Assembly (NCBI GenBank): GCA_014529385.2
Contig: CM043943.1
Coordinates: 97,494,355-97,558,354 of the forward strand
Direction of reading: 5' to 3'
From: Adiantum capillus-veneris
Taxonomy: Eukaryota; Streptophyta; Polypodiopsida; Polypodiales; Pteridaceae
Length of the DNA: 64,000 bases
Of the stretch, positions 10,270 through 22,250 are shown one piece after another (the first letter of the stretch is position 1; the number at the start of each line of letters is the position of its first letter). The notes beneath the pieces are model-generated. The model ran no database searches and was not told the DNA's origin. It saw only the letters and a program-made list of their open reading frames with translations. Made by a program: the position numbers and the translations under genes.

Positions 10270-12872
10270 ATGGCAACGTCATCAACTAACATGGAGGAAA
10301 AGATTGCATGCTCGTGCACGCTCTGCAAGTATCAAATCCTGCACAAGCGTAGGATATGTAATGAGCATGTGCACAAGTACGGAGAGTTTGCTAGAGAAAC
10401 CGTACAGAATCTGCGATACGACTCCTACGGAACGGGCATTGATTTTTGCGACATAGCACCTACATCTGAGAGAGAGAGAGAAAAAAGATTATACGTGAAG
10501 GTCCGACCAATATAGAGCCACGGATGGAAGCAGAAAAGGGCTTACAGACAGAAGACGACGGCATGGAGGAGATGCTGGATGCCTTCTTCTAGACAAGCGA
10601 GGAGAACGCGAATGAAGCAGCACCAGAAGCCGTGCGCCTATCTCCTGAAGACATGTTGAGGAAGTTGGCACGTCAACCAATCTATGAAGGTGCCAAAATA
10701 TCTGTGCTTCATACTTGTTTGGCGTTTTTGAATCTTCATTCAGTGTACGGGTGGTCAGATGCAAGTGTCACTGCTTTGTTTAGGTACGTAATTTACAAAA
10801 GAGATTTTCCGATTGCAACGGTGATGTGCTCGGAGAGCTTTTTAATTTAATGTGGCTTAAACAGGTTATTGCGGGAGCAACTTCTCCTGGCTGGCAATGA
10901 AATGCTTCCCTCCAGGCCAGACGCAAAGCAACTTCTGACCTTAGTTGTCTTGGACTACAACAAGATTCATGCATGTCCAAATGATTGCATTCTTTTTCGC
11001 AATGAATTCGTAGATTGTCTATCGTGTCCTAAGTACGGAGCAATGTGCTACAAAAAAGATGCAGTTGGCGAGATAGTGCCAGCTAAAGTGTTGCGGCATT
11101 TCTCTATTATTCCTAGGATAAAAAGCATGTTTCGTTGTGGTTCCATTGCAAAGTTGATGCGGTGGCATTCTACGAATAGATCCACTGACGCAACATTTAG
11201 GGTGCCCATTGATTTAAAGGCTTGGAGGCACATTGAAGATACCGGGCTACATTTTAAGAGTGAACCACGCAATTTGCGTTTGGGCATGGCAATGGATGGA
11301 GTCAATCCATTTAGCTTGAGAAGCTCGTCATGGAGCACTTGGCTTGTGTGCCTTATCAATTACAACCTCCCGCCGTGGCTTGCCATCAAGAAGGGTCATT
11401 TGATATTAAGCTTGATTGTATCTGGTAAGTTCAAGGCAAAAAACATGGATGTTTATCTAGCTCCACTAGTTGACGAGCTCGAGGAGTTATGGCATGGGAT
11501 CGACATAGCAGATGCGGTTGAACCAGTAGGACAACAACTTGCAAGGATCCATGGACTTCTTTTTTGGACTATGCATGATTGGCCAGGATACGGAGAAGCT
11601 TCTGGTAATGGTTATTGATTTACAAATTTTTCCCTATTCGCAAGCCCTTTGCCTTGGTCTGATTCATGCTTTAATATATGCAAGGCTAACAACTTCGGGA
11701 TACAATGCATGTCCAATTTGCGGGCAGTCTTTGGATGTGCGCTATTCTGCCTCTCTTCGAAAGACAATTTATCAAGGCCACCACCGTTATCTTCCAGATG
11801 GCCATCACTTGCACGAAGGTTAGCTTGGTCGCGTCGAGTGTCGTCCTATGTATGTACAAGAGTGGCGTTGCTGATGGGAGCAACATGAGGGGCAACCTAT
11901 TCCAGGAATGAAACGTTTGTCCATTCTCCATACGCTGCCATACTGGGGTGATCTACTAATTAACCATTTGTTGGATGGGTACGACACCTGCACGGGTATG
12001 TCCTCATCTCCGCAGCACACGTGCACTCGCCGATCTCGGCGATCGTCAGGTGGAGGTGGTGGTTGTTGTGGAGGAGGGTCCACAGATGCTTCGACCCCTC
12101 CTCGCTCACGACCCCCATCCTACCCAGGCACACCTCTCGACACACCTCTTGGCACACCTCAGACACCTTGGGGGGCACACGATCCTAGTGCCTCCAAGCT
12201 CTATACTGTACAGGCAGATGGTTATGTTGACATGGATAGAGTCGGGACTGAGATGTGATAGCGAATTCGCCAACTCGCGGAGCTGCAGTTTTCGACCAGC
12301 CTTCTGACGTCTTGGGGTGATCAAGATGGGGACAAAGTCAATTACATAGTGGAGACCATCCTGAGAGAGTAACAGCTTGCTCCGGGTTCTTTCGTTGTTC
12401 TGAGGAGGTGGATCAAGGGTGTTGCACGGGACACCGTGAAACATCGATGAGATGCAGCTCGAAAGGCTTTCAGGACCGGCTCGTCGAAGCCTTCGGGCAT
12501 CCCACACGAGACGTGGCTGCAGATCAAAGAGGATGAGCGGACAGCGGACACGTGGCTCAAACAGTAGCGTGAGGCCGCGCAGGTACGACAGATGACCAGG
12601 GGGACATCTCATCTTGGTAACGGAGGCTTCGACACCTTTCGCTATGAGTTTGTGAGTTTCTAATTCAATCTTAACTATGGCGTTTTTTAAAACTCAATGA
12701 ATCATATATTCTTATTACTTTGATTTTTTTATAAACGCAGAATCTTGCGATGCATCGAGCTCCGACACGCCAGGAGGAGTCAGATGGATATCGCAGAGGT
12801 ATCTATGAAGTATTGAATGATCTTGAAGCTTCAGGAGAGCCTGTAGACTGGGAGGCCTTACAGTCTCGCTGA
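10270..12872 (+). pseudogene. CACTA transposase region, Transposase_21 plus Transposase_24-like, spliced
   Basis: An ATG at 10,270 opens a Cys-rich N-terminus (CSCTLCKYQ). TAG interrupts the frame near 10,590, and the next part is LSPEDMLRKLARQPIYEGAK. A GT...AG intron (about 10,782-10,864) precedes the second exon. That exon reads LDYNKIHACPNDCILFRNEF, LSCPKYGAMCYKKD, PRIKSMFRCGSIAKLMRWH and AMDGVNPF, which is the tnp2/Transposase_21 pattern. A later stretch reads YNACPICGQSLDVRYS and RKTIYQGHHRYLPDGHH, again family-typical, after an intron-like or frameshifted segment at about 11,605-11,684. From about 12,440, RKAFRTGSSKPSGIPHETW and MTRGTSHLGNGGFDTFRYEF match the plant Transposase_24 (TnpA-like) family. 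GTGAGT after YEF and an acceptor at about 12,740 join it to a last exon ending in TGA at 12,872. Broken frames imply a non-functional copy. Confidence 0.85.
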
Positions 12873-13079
12873 TCGCTTGAGGTGAGACGTTAATATGTGC
12901 GAGTTTATTTAATTAAGTAAGTATATGTGAAGTTATATCAATACTAATTTTGTGAGTTTTCCTATGTGCAGGTTGCGACGCCTAGTCATTAGTGGACCGG
13001 ATTTCATATATATGCTTTGTGAGACACAGACACGCTTCTGTGTCTCTTTTTTGTATAGACAGTTAATGTTTCCCTTATG

Positions 13080-13335
13080 GTTATGATTATTGTCATTGTC
13101 ATTGTATAGACACGGTTATTTCTCCTATTCTTGTATAGACATAGTTATGGTTCAGGTTTTGTTAATGGTTATGTTTAACTTTTTGGTTATGCTTATGGTT
13201 ATTGTTAATTTTGTTTATGGTTATGGTTATCTGCATTATGGTTATGCTTTAAAGTTATGGTTATGGTTCATTCTGGTTATGCTTTTAAGTTATGGTTATG
13301 GTTCGTTATGGTTATGCTTTTCAGTTGGTACGGTA
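13080..13335. repeat. Degenerate GGTTAT repeat inside CACTA-A
   Basis: GGTTAT/TTATGG hexamer variants are strung together with little regularity downstream of the last transposase exon. The same tract is found, inverted, in copy B at about 44,080-44,330. It yields a hydrophobic reading frame that I do not regard as a gene. Confidence 0.8.
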
Positions 13336-13559
13336 CTTGTCTTTCATTGGCCTTAAATCTCATGTGAGATCCTACATGGATAGCACGTAGGAGGCGTATA
13401 CATGATATGGTTTTTTTTGAAAAGTTTATGTAAAAACAAAGGGAACTTTGCCGAAATTTTGCGCACGGGAGCATGGTTGATTTTGGTGCTGCTTGCTTTC
13501 TTGGACAGAGGGCAGGAAGTCTAGCTGTGACTGTGTCCATGTTTTAACTGGGCACAGGC

Positions 13560-13753
13560 CAGGCTACCTGCCCTCTGCCCAAGATTTTTTTTTTTTGTTA
13601 TGGTCGTCGCTATCTACGTCGCTATGCACGTCGCTATCTACGTCTATATCTGCGTCGCAAATAACGATAGGTTCACAGGGACGCGGATATCGACGCACAT
13701 AGCGACGCAGTGCGTCGATATCTGCGTCGATGACACCTTTTTTTATTGTAGTG
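13560..13753. promoter_or_regulatory. CACTA-A right terminal and subterminal repeats
   Basis: GTCGCTATCTACGTCGCTAT, GCGGATATCGACGC and GTCGATATCTGCGTCGAT units mirror those of the left arm and lead to the TTATTGTAGTG tip at 13753. They are the matching binding-site cluster of the same element. Confidence 0.8.
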
Positions 13754-13756
13754 AAA

Positions 13757-15840
13757 ATAGCACTCCTACTCATTCTGTAGTATCCAAACTTAGAAACAAC
13801 TCTGCTTCTTTATCCTTATCAAATTGATCAAACTTCTATTGTAGTTCCCCCTATGATCCCTCTGGTGTGTTGTAAAAAAAATGGGCATTGTAGTTGTACA
13901 TGATAGTTCTCATCTTGAGAAAGCACTGTAAAGATAGTTCACACCAAATTATTCACCTTTCAAGTTAAACCAATGAGAAACAAGTTAAATACACAAAAAA
14001 AGCATCTACCTTCTTTTTTAAAGAAAAGAAACATCATTGGAGGAAGCATCCATGGATGGGTCCACAAACACCTAGTCATCAATAAAATTATATTTTTTGG
14101 CTTTTCCAGTGACTTGTCTAGAGAGGCCAAGGAAAGAACCCTAGATGAACCATTTTCATGCATGACTTGCATAAGGTAGCAAGTAGGTGTCAAAAGCTAT
14201 GTTGTGCAATCCAATTTTGTGCCACAAGGGAGACTTGGATGGGGCATCAGGAGCATATTTAACATTGATAACAACAACTACTGCTTTTTTGTTGACATTC
14301 TTTGGAGAGGCCATCAAATAATCACATGTCATGTGCATGATGCCCTCTCTAACAATGAATATAGTGATGGCGCATGAAGATGTCTCCCTATAATAGCAGC
14401 TCAAAGTTGCAACTTCCTTCTTCAAAGCATGCATTGCCCTACACATGCAGTGTGACCATATTTGTGCGGTCATGATTCTTATAAAACAAATTCATAAATG
14501 AAATCAACGGCAGTCATGGAAAGCACTATGATTTCCATGTAGAAGCATGGAAGCAAACTCTCTTCACTTTGCTCCCTATATGTTGTTGTAACAAGGCAAT
14601 ATAGAGACTAACATTCTTCAGTCTCCCTAGGCCACCATTGTGGAGAATTTGTGCGTGCTGGCCGGGAAGACACAAGGTCCTTGTCTATGAGAGCTCTTGT
14701 TGTGAGAGTTTTGACAAAGAGAAGAAATCTAAATTTCTCCTAGCTATTGTGAATTAAAAAAAAAAGGCACACAAAAAGATTTAATTTAATGTTTCCCTAA
14801 AGAGCTAGTCTAATGATAATGCTTTGGATTCTCAACTTATGGGTTGTGGATCAAATCCCCCTTTGGGTCCCCTCTAGATAGGAACCTTGTGCTCACTTCG
14901 TGTTCACATTGCTAGGGATCCTAGCCTTGAACACCCGAGAGAATCCTCCTTTTGGGGTGGGTAGCCCAAAGTAGGAAGTTATTAGCTGGTTGGTGCACGT
15001 TCTCTCTATCATTCCCAACACGTGCTGCATCAATTAGGTGGCCGTGGTGATGCCTATGCATGGATCTTGTTTGATGGTACACAACCCTTGCTTAACCATG
15101 TTTCATGGAAAATATTTGGAAGGGATCTCTAGGGATGCACTATGTAATCATGTTAATGTATAATGTGAGTTTGAAAGGAGGGGTTTTAAAATGCAAAAAA
15201 ATTAGGTAGTTTAATAGAGATACAATATAAAGGGGTTTTATATTAAATTTTGAAAAAAATCCTAAAATAAGGGGTCATTTTATTGATTTAGACATGCTAA
15301 AAGAGGGATTTTTTAATACCCCACAAAAGCACATTATATAGGGGGTTACTGAATGGTGAATCCCCCAAGGAAAGGATAAGGACCTCCCCTTACGGGCCCT
15401 TTGGTGTGTCAAATCAAGCATTCAAGATACCGACGGCATTTGTTTCTTTCATGAACTCACAACATTTGGAGAAACACTTTCGTCTTGCATCTACTCATCA
15501 AATTTTAGAGCCTCTTCACCATACCAAAGGTCAACATACTTCCCAATCAGAATGGTCCATGAAACAACATCTCAAAAAGAAAGCTCCTCAAACACTTGTT
15601 GTGCTCTATCAAGCATACCACAAGTAGTATATAGATTAATGACAACATTTATTAAAATGAGTCTTTTTCTCAAAAATCCCTGTGTTTTTCTCTAGCATGT
15701 GATTCCATGTCCTTGTCTAACGCTTGTGTAGGATCATGACTTGACCAAAATACATCTAGTAGTTGTTCATATCTGATAACATTGGGGTTGAATTCAACCT
15801 TTATATATGTTCTTCTTGATCAAGTCAATGCTATCATACT
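13757..15840. other. Gene-poor region with a possible tRNA-derived SINE
   Basis: Mostly unremarkable AT-rich DNA. At 14,806-14,816 TAGTCTAATGA resembles a polymerase III A box, and at 14,848-14,858 GGATCAAATCC resembles a B box (two differences from GGTTCGAATCC). The spacing is like that of a tRNA. A GC-richer body of roughly 150 bp follows. I saw no poly(A) tail or target duplication, so the SINE reading is tentative. No coding region is recognised elsewhere in this stretch. Confidence 0.3.
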
Positions 15841-17050
15841 CTAGATTGGCTTTAGAGCCACCGGTGTATCTAGCAGTAGTTCTAAGAATAACTTTAAAAA
15901 GACAGCTTCACTGCACCAAAAGATACCCAAAGCAAAAATCACAGTTCTACCCTTTTCCAAACATGCTTCCATGAGTATCGTGCATGATTCCACATACAAG
16001 ATCGTTATCTCTGTGCAATTTGCCATAGATGTGATGCGCATCTAAGGAAATTGTAGACCGTTTAATCTATTTCCTTTGCTTAAGATTGAGCACATTCCAG
16101 TTGCATATGCATTCATCTAGGTTTCCAAAGGAGATGATGAGAAATCTCTTCTTATATTCCCGCATATTCCATATAGATAAACCAACATGTTACCGATTAG
16201 TGTATGGCGTCAATTCGTAGCTCCAGTACTCCCATAAGCTTTAAAGAGGGAAATCAATGTCACCGTATCTGGGGTAATGCCTTCATTGTCAATTTTCCAA
16301 AGCAAGTCAAAAACTCATGACCAAGTCCCTACTATGCATACCCAGCAACAATAAGCACAAACCAGGAGACAACATCTTGGACAAGAAGGTGCACACTCTG
16401 TGCTTCTACAAGAGCACCACATTTGGCATACATATCCACCATAGCATTGCTAAGAATTAAATATTTTTGGAGAAAACCTTGTTTTGCAATCTCATTGTGT
16501 AAATGTTCCCCAACTTCAATTTCCCCAATGCTACCAAAGGCTTTTAAAAGAGACAAAAAGATAAAGGCATCCTAAGAGGAAGTGTTTGCTTTCATCGTTT
16601 TGAAAAAAAATATTGCTTGCGTCACATCACCTTCCTGGATGAAACCTAAATAAGTACATTCCAAGAAAATATATCTTGCACATGTAGCTCCTAAAGCACT
16701 CGATGTGCCCACTCCAAGGCACTATAGTTGGCATACATACCAGCCAAAGTTGTTATAGCAAGCACTCTATTAGCTAACAAAGTTCCCTGTCCTAAGGTCT
16801 CCACATGTGATCCGCACCTCAGATATGTAGCAATCAAATTCATTGCAAATACATAGGTCCACCTCATAAACCTTGCATACTATTCCCACATGTCTTGGTT
16901 GGCCCTCCATAAGCACTACACTCTTTTGAAAAGCTCTCAAGGAGCAAGTAAAAGTATCCAGCTTGAGAGCACTATCATGACATGTATTTTTTCCACTTTC
17001 ATATGTCTCTTTGTTATCCATAATAAAAAAATTACCCTCCCTCCTTCCCA
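15841..17050 (-). pseudogene. PPR protein pseudogene fragment
   Basis: The minus strand between 16,556 and 16,332 reads LKAFGSIGEIEVGEHLHNEI, then LSNAMVDMYAKCGALVEAQS and VQDVVSWFVLIVAGYA. These are PLS-type pentatricopeptide motifs. Upstream (17,050-16,770) LKLDTFTCSLRAF and downstream (to about 15,845) further remnants continue in shifting frames with many stops. PPR proteins bind organellar RNA and commonly act in editing or processing, and seed-free plants have very large PPR families. This copy cannot encode a protein. The absence of introns and the surrounding debris suggest an old duplicated or retroposed copy. Confidence 0.75.
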
Positions 17051-18660
17051 CGCATGAGCTTCAAGCTCATCTACGTGCGCGTGGACGAGCAACAAGCTTG
17101 TGCATGTGGAAAGGTAGGAGGGAAAGGCTCACAACAAAGCTCAACCAATCTCAAAAATTAACAAATTTTGCTCACCATAAAGAACTCAACCAAGGTCTAC
17201 ACTCAATGATATGGGCTCTGTTCAATTTCACAACAACGAGTTGCAACAATGGTTTGAGCTCTATTCAGTGCTACAACAAAGCTAAACTCAACATTAAACT
17301 CAACGGTGTTTAGGGAAAATCAATGAACTAACTTTTTAACAAATAAAAGAATCCCTCCATCTTCCTCCCATGCATGAGCTCACAGCTTTTCCGCATGCAG
17401 AGGATCAAGAGAAAAGGTGAGGTAGACACAGATGAGCCAACCAACAAAAAGTCTAATTTGTCTGGGTTTCGAGTTCATAAGGTTCTAGACTTGTGAGCTG
17501 CCCTTGTTTGGCCACATGCCCTAGCACAAGCTACTGAGAACCCTTGCCCACCCTTGTGCACAATGCTTCCTCCTCTCATGCTGCATAATGCACGAAACCC
17601 CCCTCATTCCTTGCCATGCAAAGTAGATTTGTAGCTAGATTCTCCAACCATGCTCTCCATTTGCACCTATAGCTAAACGACGATGGGGCGGTTTGGGGTG
17701 GGCAACAAGACAAGGAACCTCTAAACACCCCTCAAGGCTCTTGTGCTACTCAATTGGGGCTAGGGAAACCACAAGCAAGAAAACAACAACAACAAAACAA
17801 TAGCCAAACAAGTGAAGGGGAACCACCTAGTTATGTTATGAAAACTAGGATGCAAAAAAGATTTTGTCACGACCAAGAAGATGCGCAACAAAACACACAC
17901 AAGCAATCTCACACCAAGACACACACCAAATGGGGCAAGAGAGAGCTAGACTAAAGGAAAGAGAGAGAGAAATAGAAAATTGTGTAATACCTTGTTTGTG
18001 ATTTGCAACTGGAGATGGTTCATTACAATGCTACCATAAAGCTTGTACAAACCTAACCCAATGCGTGTTAAATGCTAAACATTGCCAACACACACACACA
18101 CACACACATAGTCTTAGGGTGTGGGAGACCTCTCACCACAATACCCTCTTACAATGAACACAAATTTGGTAATTAAAACACACAAAGCATGATGGAAGCA
18201 AAATGTAATTTGCCAGGCACATCCCACCTTGTATTGTTCCCATGCTCTTCAGTTCATTGTTCCTAAAATTTTTCCTTCCATCCTATGCTTGGTTGAATTC
18301 TACCTGGTCTCTTTCTTGTTCATGAAAAGGCCCTTCTATTCCTCCTTATTTCCCTCTGTTGATAGCCTTCCTCTTTGTCAATGTCAAGAGCAAGTGTGAG
18401 AGAGAGAGAAAAATCTCCTTTTTTTTCTTGTGACCTCAGATCCCACAAGCGATCCCTTCCTTACAAGATCTCTCCTTCCAATTGATTTGCACCCTTCCTT
18501 CTCATGCCAAAACCCTTGCTCCTTTCCCAACGGCACTCTTCCTCCTCCTTCCTTTTTGTCATGACCTTCAATTAGGCTTTTTATCATTTTCTTTTGAGAT
18601 GGGCAATGATGGCACCATCATTGCCCCCCCTTTTTTTAATAGCAAATCAAACAAATTTGT
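17051..18660. other. No recognisable gene
   Basis: This stretch separates two PPR fragments. It contains a short AC run near 18,090-18,110 and otherwise unique-looking sequence. Short open frames on either strand show no family resemblance. If the two PPR pieces are from one locus, this could be an insertion of unknown type. Confidence 0.5.
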
Positions 18661-18666
18661 CCTCTT

Positions 18667-19020
18667 TCACACATACTCGCCTATGCTTATTTTAATGGGC
18701 AAAATTTTATGGTAGACGGCCTTTGTTTGGCTTTGTAATACACCACATTTGGCATGCACATCAACCAAGGCATTGCCTAGCACCACATTCACTTTTGACA
18801 AGCCTAGAATGAAAATATCATCGTGAATTTTGTTTCCCATATCAATTCCTTGGAAAGTGACACTTGCCTTCAAGATGCAAGTATAGGTGGTTGCATTTAA
18901 TGAATGGACTTCCCTTTGCATTTGGCTAAATCTATCTGAAAAAACCTTTCCACAGCCATAATGGGCATAACCTTGTAACCAACAGTGCCCCAAGAGACGA
19001 CATTTTTTTATTGAAATCTC
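18667..19020 (-). pseudogene. Second PPR pseudogene fragment
   Basis: Read on the minus strand, GYAHYGCGKVFSDRFSQMQR is followed by LNATTYTCILKASVTFQG, then DMGNKIHDDIFILGL and VVLGNALVDVHAKCGVL. The spacing matches consecutive PPR repeats of about 35 residues. It lies on the same strand as, and in the N-terminal direction of, the fragment at 15.8-17.0 kb, so both may come from one ancestral gene split by about 1.6 kb of other DNA. An alternative is two independent copies. Confidence 0.75.
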
Positions 19021-19640
19021 ATCAAAATCTTTATGTGCTTCCGTAAGGCACCACTTTTGGAATATATATCACCCAAGTCACCTTGCAAAACATTGGATTG
19101 CTTATCAATCAAGCATTGCAAGTACATATCAAAGCATTGCCAATCACATCACACTTAGCCTATATCTTGGCCAAAGGATTTCCAAAGCACCATATCAGGC
19201 ATATATCTCAACAACGATAGTGTCGTGCACAAGTTCTACCTGCTTACCCAGCTAGCAATGCACTGAAGAGATGAAATTCTACACAGGATACTCCTTGAGC
19301 ACTTGTTATACCGCATTCCAAAACTTGGATGAAGCTCAATACTCCCGGATGGCAGGGCCAGAACTCTGATTGTTACTGATCTAAAAAGACGGACGTGCTC
19401 CACAAAATGATTAATTCCGTCCCATGCATTTGTATCAGCTTTGAACCTTTATCAACTTGGTATGGACCTAAGCCATGGTCAACCGCTCTATCAACCACTA
19501 TTTCCCACACTGCCCATAGGCCCCCCACCTGCACATGCCCTAGTAGCGCAACCCTCACATTATTATGGCCACCAAGAACCTATATCTTTACTTGTATTCA
19601 TTACTCCATATGAACTTATTCTCTATGTAATGGCATAGCT
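19021..19640. other. No recognisable feature
   Basis: Sequence between the PPR fragment and the copia remnant. Short overlapping open frames exist on both strands, but none carries a motif I recognise. Confidence 0.45.
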
Positions 19641-19854
19641 ACGGTAAAGATGTTATGAAAGTTTGAAGTCGAGATGGTGGCCAACCTTGAACTATACCTG
19701 GAGGTCTACTTGGAGGAGGAGCAGATGGCACAACCAACTCTTGGTGACGTCATAAAGAAGACGATGGATGTTGTGACTGTGCTCCATATGATACCTCTCC
19801 CACATGATGAAGAGTTGATCCTAGACTACTAGGAAGCCATTTCTATGGCTAAAT

Positions 19855-21085
19855 ACGTGTCCATTGGAAGATGCAGATTGAAGACTATCTCTACCAGAAG
19901 GACCTCTATTTGCCACTAGGAGGTCTTGCAAAGAAGCCCGCAACAATGGTAGATGAAGCATGGATTGTCCTTGATCGAAAGGCACAACAATCCGGTTAAG
20001 CTTGGCATCAATGGTGGCCTTCAACTTTTTGGAGATGAAGACCACAAAGGACTTGATAAAGTCACTTGGTGATGACTTCTACGAGAAACCATTGGCATCC
20101 AATAAGGTATTTCTCATGAAGCACTTGTTCAATCTAAAGATGGCAGAGAATGGTTCAGTTTTAGAACACTTAGATGATTTTAAAACAAACATAAGTCAAC
20201 TTCAATCAATGAAAATAAATTTTGATGACGAAATGCAAGCTCTCCTTATACTATCGTCTCTACCGGATAGTTGGGACAGCCTTGTGATGGATGTAAGTAA
20301 TTCTATTTGTGGCACAAATACTGTTGAGTTTGATGATGTTGTGGGTGTTCTCCTAAGCAATGAATTGCAAAGGAGAAGCATAAGAGAATCATCAAGTGTT
20401 GCACTGTCAGTGGAAACAAGAGGAAGGCCTAAGAAGAGTACAAAAACCAAAAGGGTCGTGATTGCTCAAGACGGAGAAAGTCACGCACAAAATCACTTCT
20501 TGAATGTTGGAATTGCGGCAAGAAGGTCCACGTCAAGAAGGATTGCTGGTCCAAAAAGAAGAAGGAGCCGAAGTCTCAAGACGAAAAGCCAACATCGGAG
20601 GCCAATGTGGAAGCTATAGTAGAGCAAGATGCTCTAATTCTCTCATTAGACAATGTGTCTATTTCCAGCTGGATAGTATATTTCGGGGCTTCATTCCATG
20701 CAACACCACACAAGCAACATTTCCAAGATTACACCAAAGGTAATTTTGGGTATGTATACTTGGGAGATGATGAAGCTTGTGAAATTTTCGGCAAAGGTAT
20801 AGTTTGTGTCAAAACTGCTAACGAAAATGAATGGAAGCTTAAAGATGTTAGGCATGTTTCTTCCCTTTGCAAAAATTTGATCTCTATAGGACAATTGGAC
20901 GATGAAGGTCACAACATTGCATTCGGAAGCAAACAGTGGAAGATCTCAAAATGATCTTTGGTGGTTGCCAAGGGTGAAAAGGTCGGTACACTTTACTTGT
21001 GTACTGTTAGCACACAATCTTCAACTTGTGTAATAGCTACAAAAGTCAATAGTGTGGTGTGGCACTATCGGCTTGGGCATATTGT
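19855..21085 (+). pseudogene. Ty1/copia gag-protease fragment, 3' truncated
   Basis: From about 19,861 the plus strand reads KMQIEDYLYQKDLYLPLGGL in one frame. From 20,002 it reads NFLEMKTTKDLIKSLGDDFY and LASNKVFLMKHLFNLKMAEN in another. These are gag of the UBN2-type copia lineage. At about 20,505 a CCHC zinc knuckle (CWNCGKKVHVKKDC) follows in a shifted frame. The protease motif reads WIVYFGASFHAT where the family has Asp-Ser-Gly, so the catalytic Asp is replaced by Tyr. The pre-integrase motif WHYRLGHI lies near 21,060 after a TGA at about 20,952, and the element then stops abruptly. Integrase and reverse transcriptase are absent. Frameshift, active-site loss and truncation make it inert. 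Confidence 0.85.
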
Positions 21086-21289
21086 TTTGTTCATTAGGGT
21101 ACTCTTTGTATTTTTTTGATCATTGAGAAATTTTTTATGTATATGTTACCTATAATGCAAAATTTCCATTTGCATTAATGAATAAGCAGGTGTATAAATG
21201 TCTTACATTACTATGTGCATCTCACTATGTGCTAGTCATGTGGGTGCTTGTATATTTATACATTGTAAAGAAAAGGGTGCATTGACAAC

Positions 21290-21830
21290 CATTAGTCCAC
21301 CCAATAGAAGAAATTGTTATTGATTATGTGCCACCACCCTTGTCTATTGATGAGCCACACTTAAATTTGGCTCCCCCTCCCATAGAGAAGGATCAAAGTG
21401 TTCATATTCTTGACTTAAATGGAGTGTTGATGTCATATTTTAGGATAGGTGAGGTGATCTTTCCAAACACAAATAGGAAGAAGGAGGTGCCATTTTGAAC
21501 ATGGACAATGTGTTTTTATCCATACTCAAGCCTATTGCTTTGTGCTATGGTGCTTGGATAATTTGTGTGAAACTTGCATTTCATAGTGCCTCCCGAATGT
21601 TCCAAAAGAATTGTTGGATGGCTTTTGTCTTAACCCCACCGCAAAAGGTAGGAAGGTGTTCTAGTAATTCTTGGGTCCAACAAGCCCATTCTCTACAAGT
21701 TCTATCTAATTTTTTCGGTAAAGAAATACATTACAATGCTCAAAAAAATTTAATTGTAGATGATTCTACCACAAGTGGATTTTATAATCTTTTCCTTTTC
21801 TATTTGATTTTTCCAAATCTTGAGAATACG
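21290..21830 (+). pseudogene. FCP1-like HAD phosphatase domain fragment
   Basis: The plus strand reads VHILDLNGVLMSYF at about 21,400-21,440. This is the HAD motif I region, with Asn at the second acidic position (D-x-N). The frame ends at TGA 21,496. In other frames, CFVLWCLDNL (about 21,540-21,570) and NLIVDDST (about 21,749-21,772) match the central and DD motifs of FCP1/NIF-like phosphatases. At least two frameshifts separate them. FCP1-like enzymes dephosphorylate proteins such as the RNA polymerase II C-terminal domain. The D-x-N variant I recall from a plant subfamily may not be catalytic. This piece adjoins the broken end of a copia fragment. A better-preserved relative lies at 41.2-42.0 kb on the minus strand. 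Confidence 0.6.
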
Positions 21831-21959
21831 TGAAAGTCTAAGTTTGATGTGCATCTCATGATAAGGTTGTGAATTGGATTTGGCTCTAATTGCTCTCACC
21901 CAATTTCTTGTGGTATGCTTGGGAGAACATGACCCATACCCCCTTGGATGCTTAAAGCC

Positions 21960-22250
21960 TTTTAGTGTTTTGTGGTTTGTAACTAAAAATTACATTGTTC
22001 TAGCTCTAATTGGCCAACCTTTGGCCAATTACATTGTTCTCTAATTGTCCAACCTTTGTATACCCTTTTGACCAGACTTTTTAAATGCCGTGTACTTTTT
22101 TCTCATTCATCGACTCTTGACCGACCTTTAAAGGCCTTACACTTTTTACTCATTATATCCCCTCTTGCTTGGCCTTTAAAGACCATATACTTTGGCTACC
22201 GTATCCCCTCTTGCTTGGCCATTAAAGGCACTGTACTTTTTATTGAACAT
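21960..22250. repeat. Local tandem repeat, about 58 bp
   Basis: Copies of CCCCTCTTGCTTGGCC(T/A)TTAAAG lie near 22,159 and 22,203, with a weaker one near 22,115. The intervening ACTTTTTA and TATACTTTGG words are also shared. Only three or four diverged units are present. Confidence 0.6.

Larger units (their letters stand above)
8659..13753 (+). mobile_element. CACTA (En/Spm) transposon, copy A
   Basis: The left end begins CACTACAACACTACATGAAG. The right end, read inward on the minus strand, begins CACTACAATAAAAAAAGG. Both then run into repeated TATCGACG words, which are subterminal repeats typical of CACTA elements. The flanking bases are AAA at 8656-8658 and AAA at 13754-13756, a 3-bp target-site duplication characteristic of the superfamily. 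Inside are a large microsatellite block (8.9-9.3 kb), GA/TA runs (9.7-10.25 kb), a spliced plus-strand transposase region (10,270-12,872) and a TTATGG-rich tract. The element is 5,095 bp. The transposase has at least one internal stop, so it is probably not autonomous. A relative in inverse orientation lies at 43,628-49,160. Confidence 0.92.

Noticed and set aside
13080-13335. Telomere-like repeat
   Set aside because: The hexamer is GGTTAT-like and irregular, not the plant TTTAGGG repeat, and it is internal to a CACTA element.
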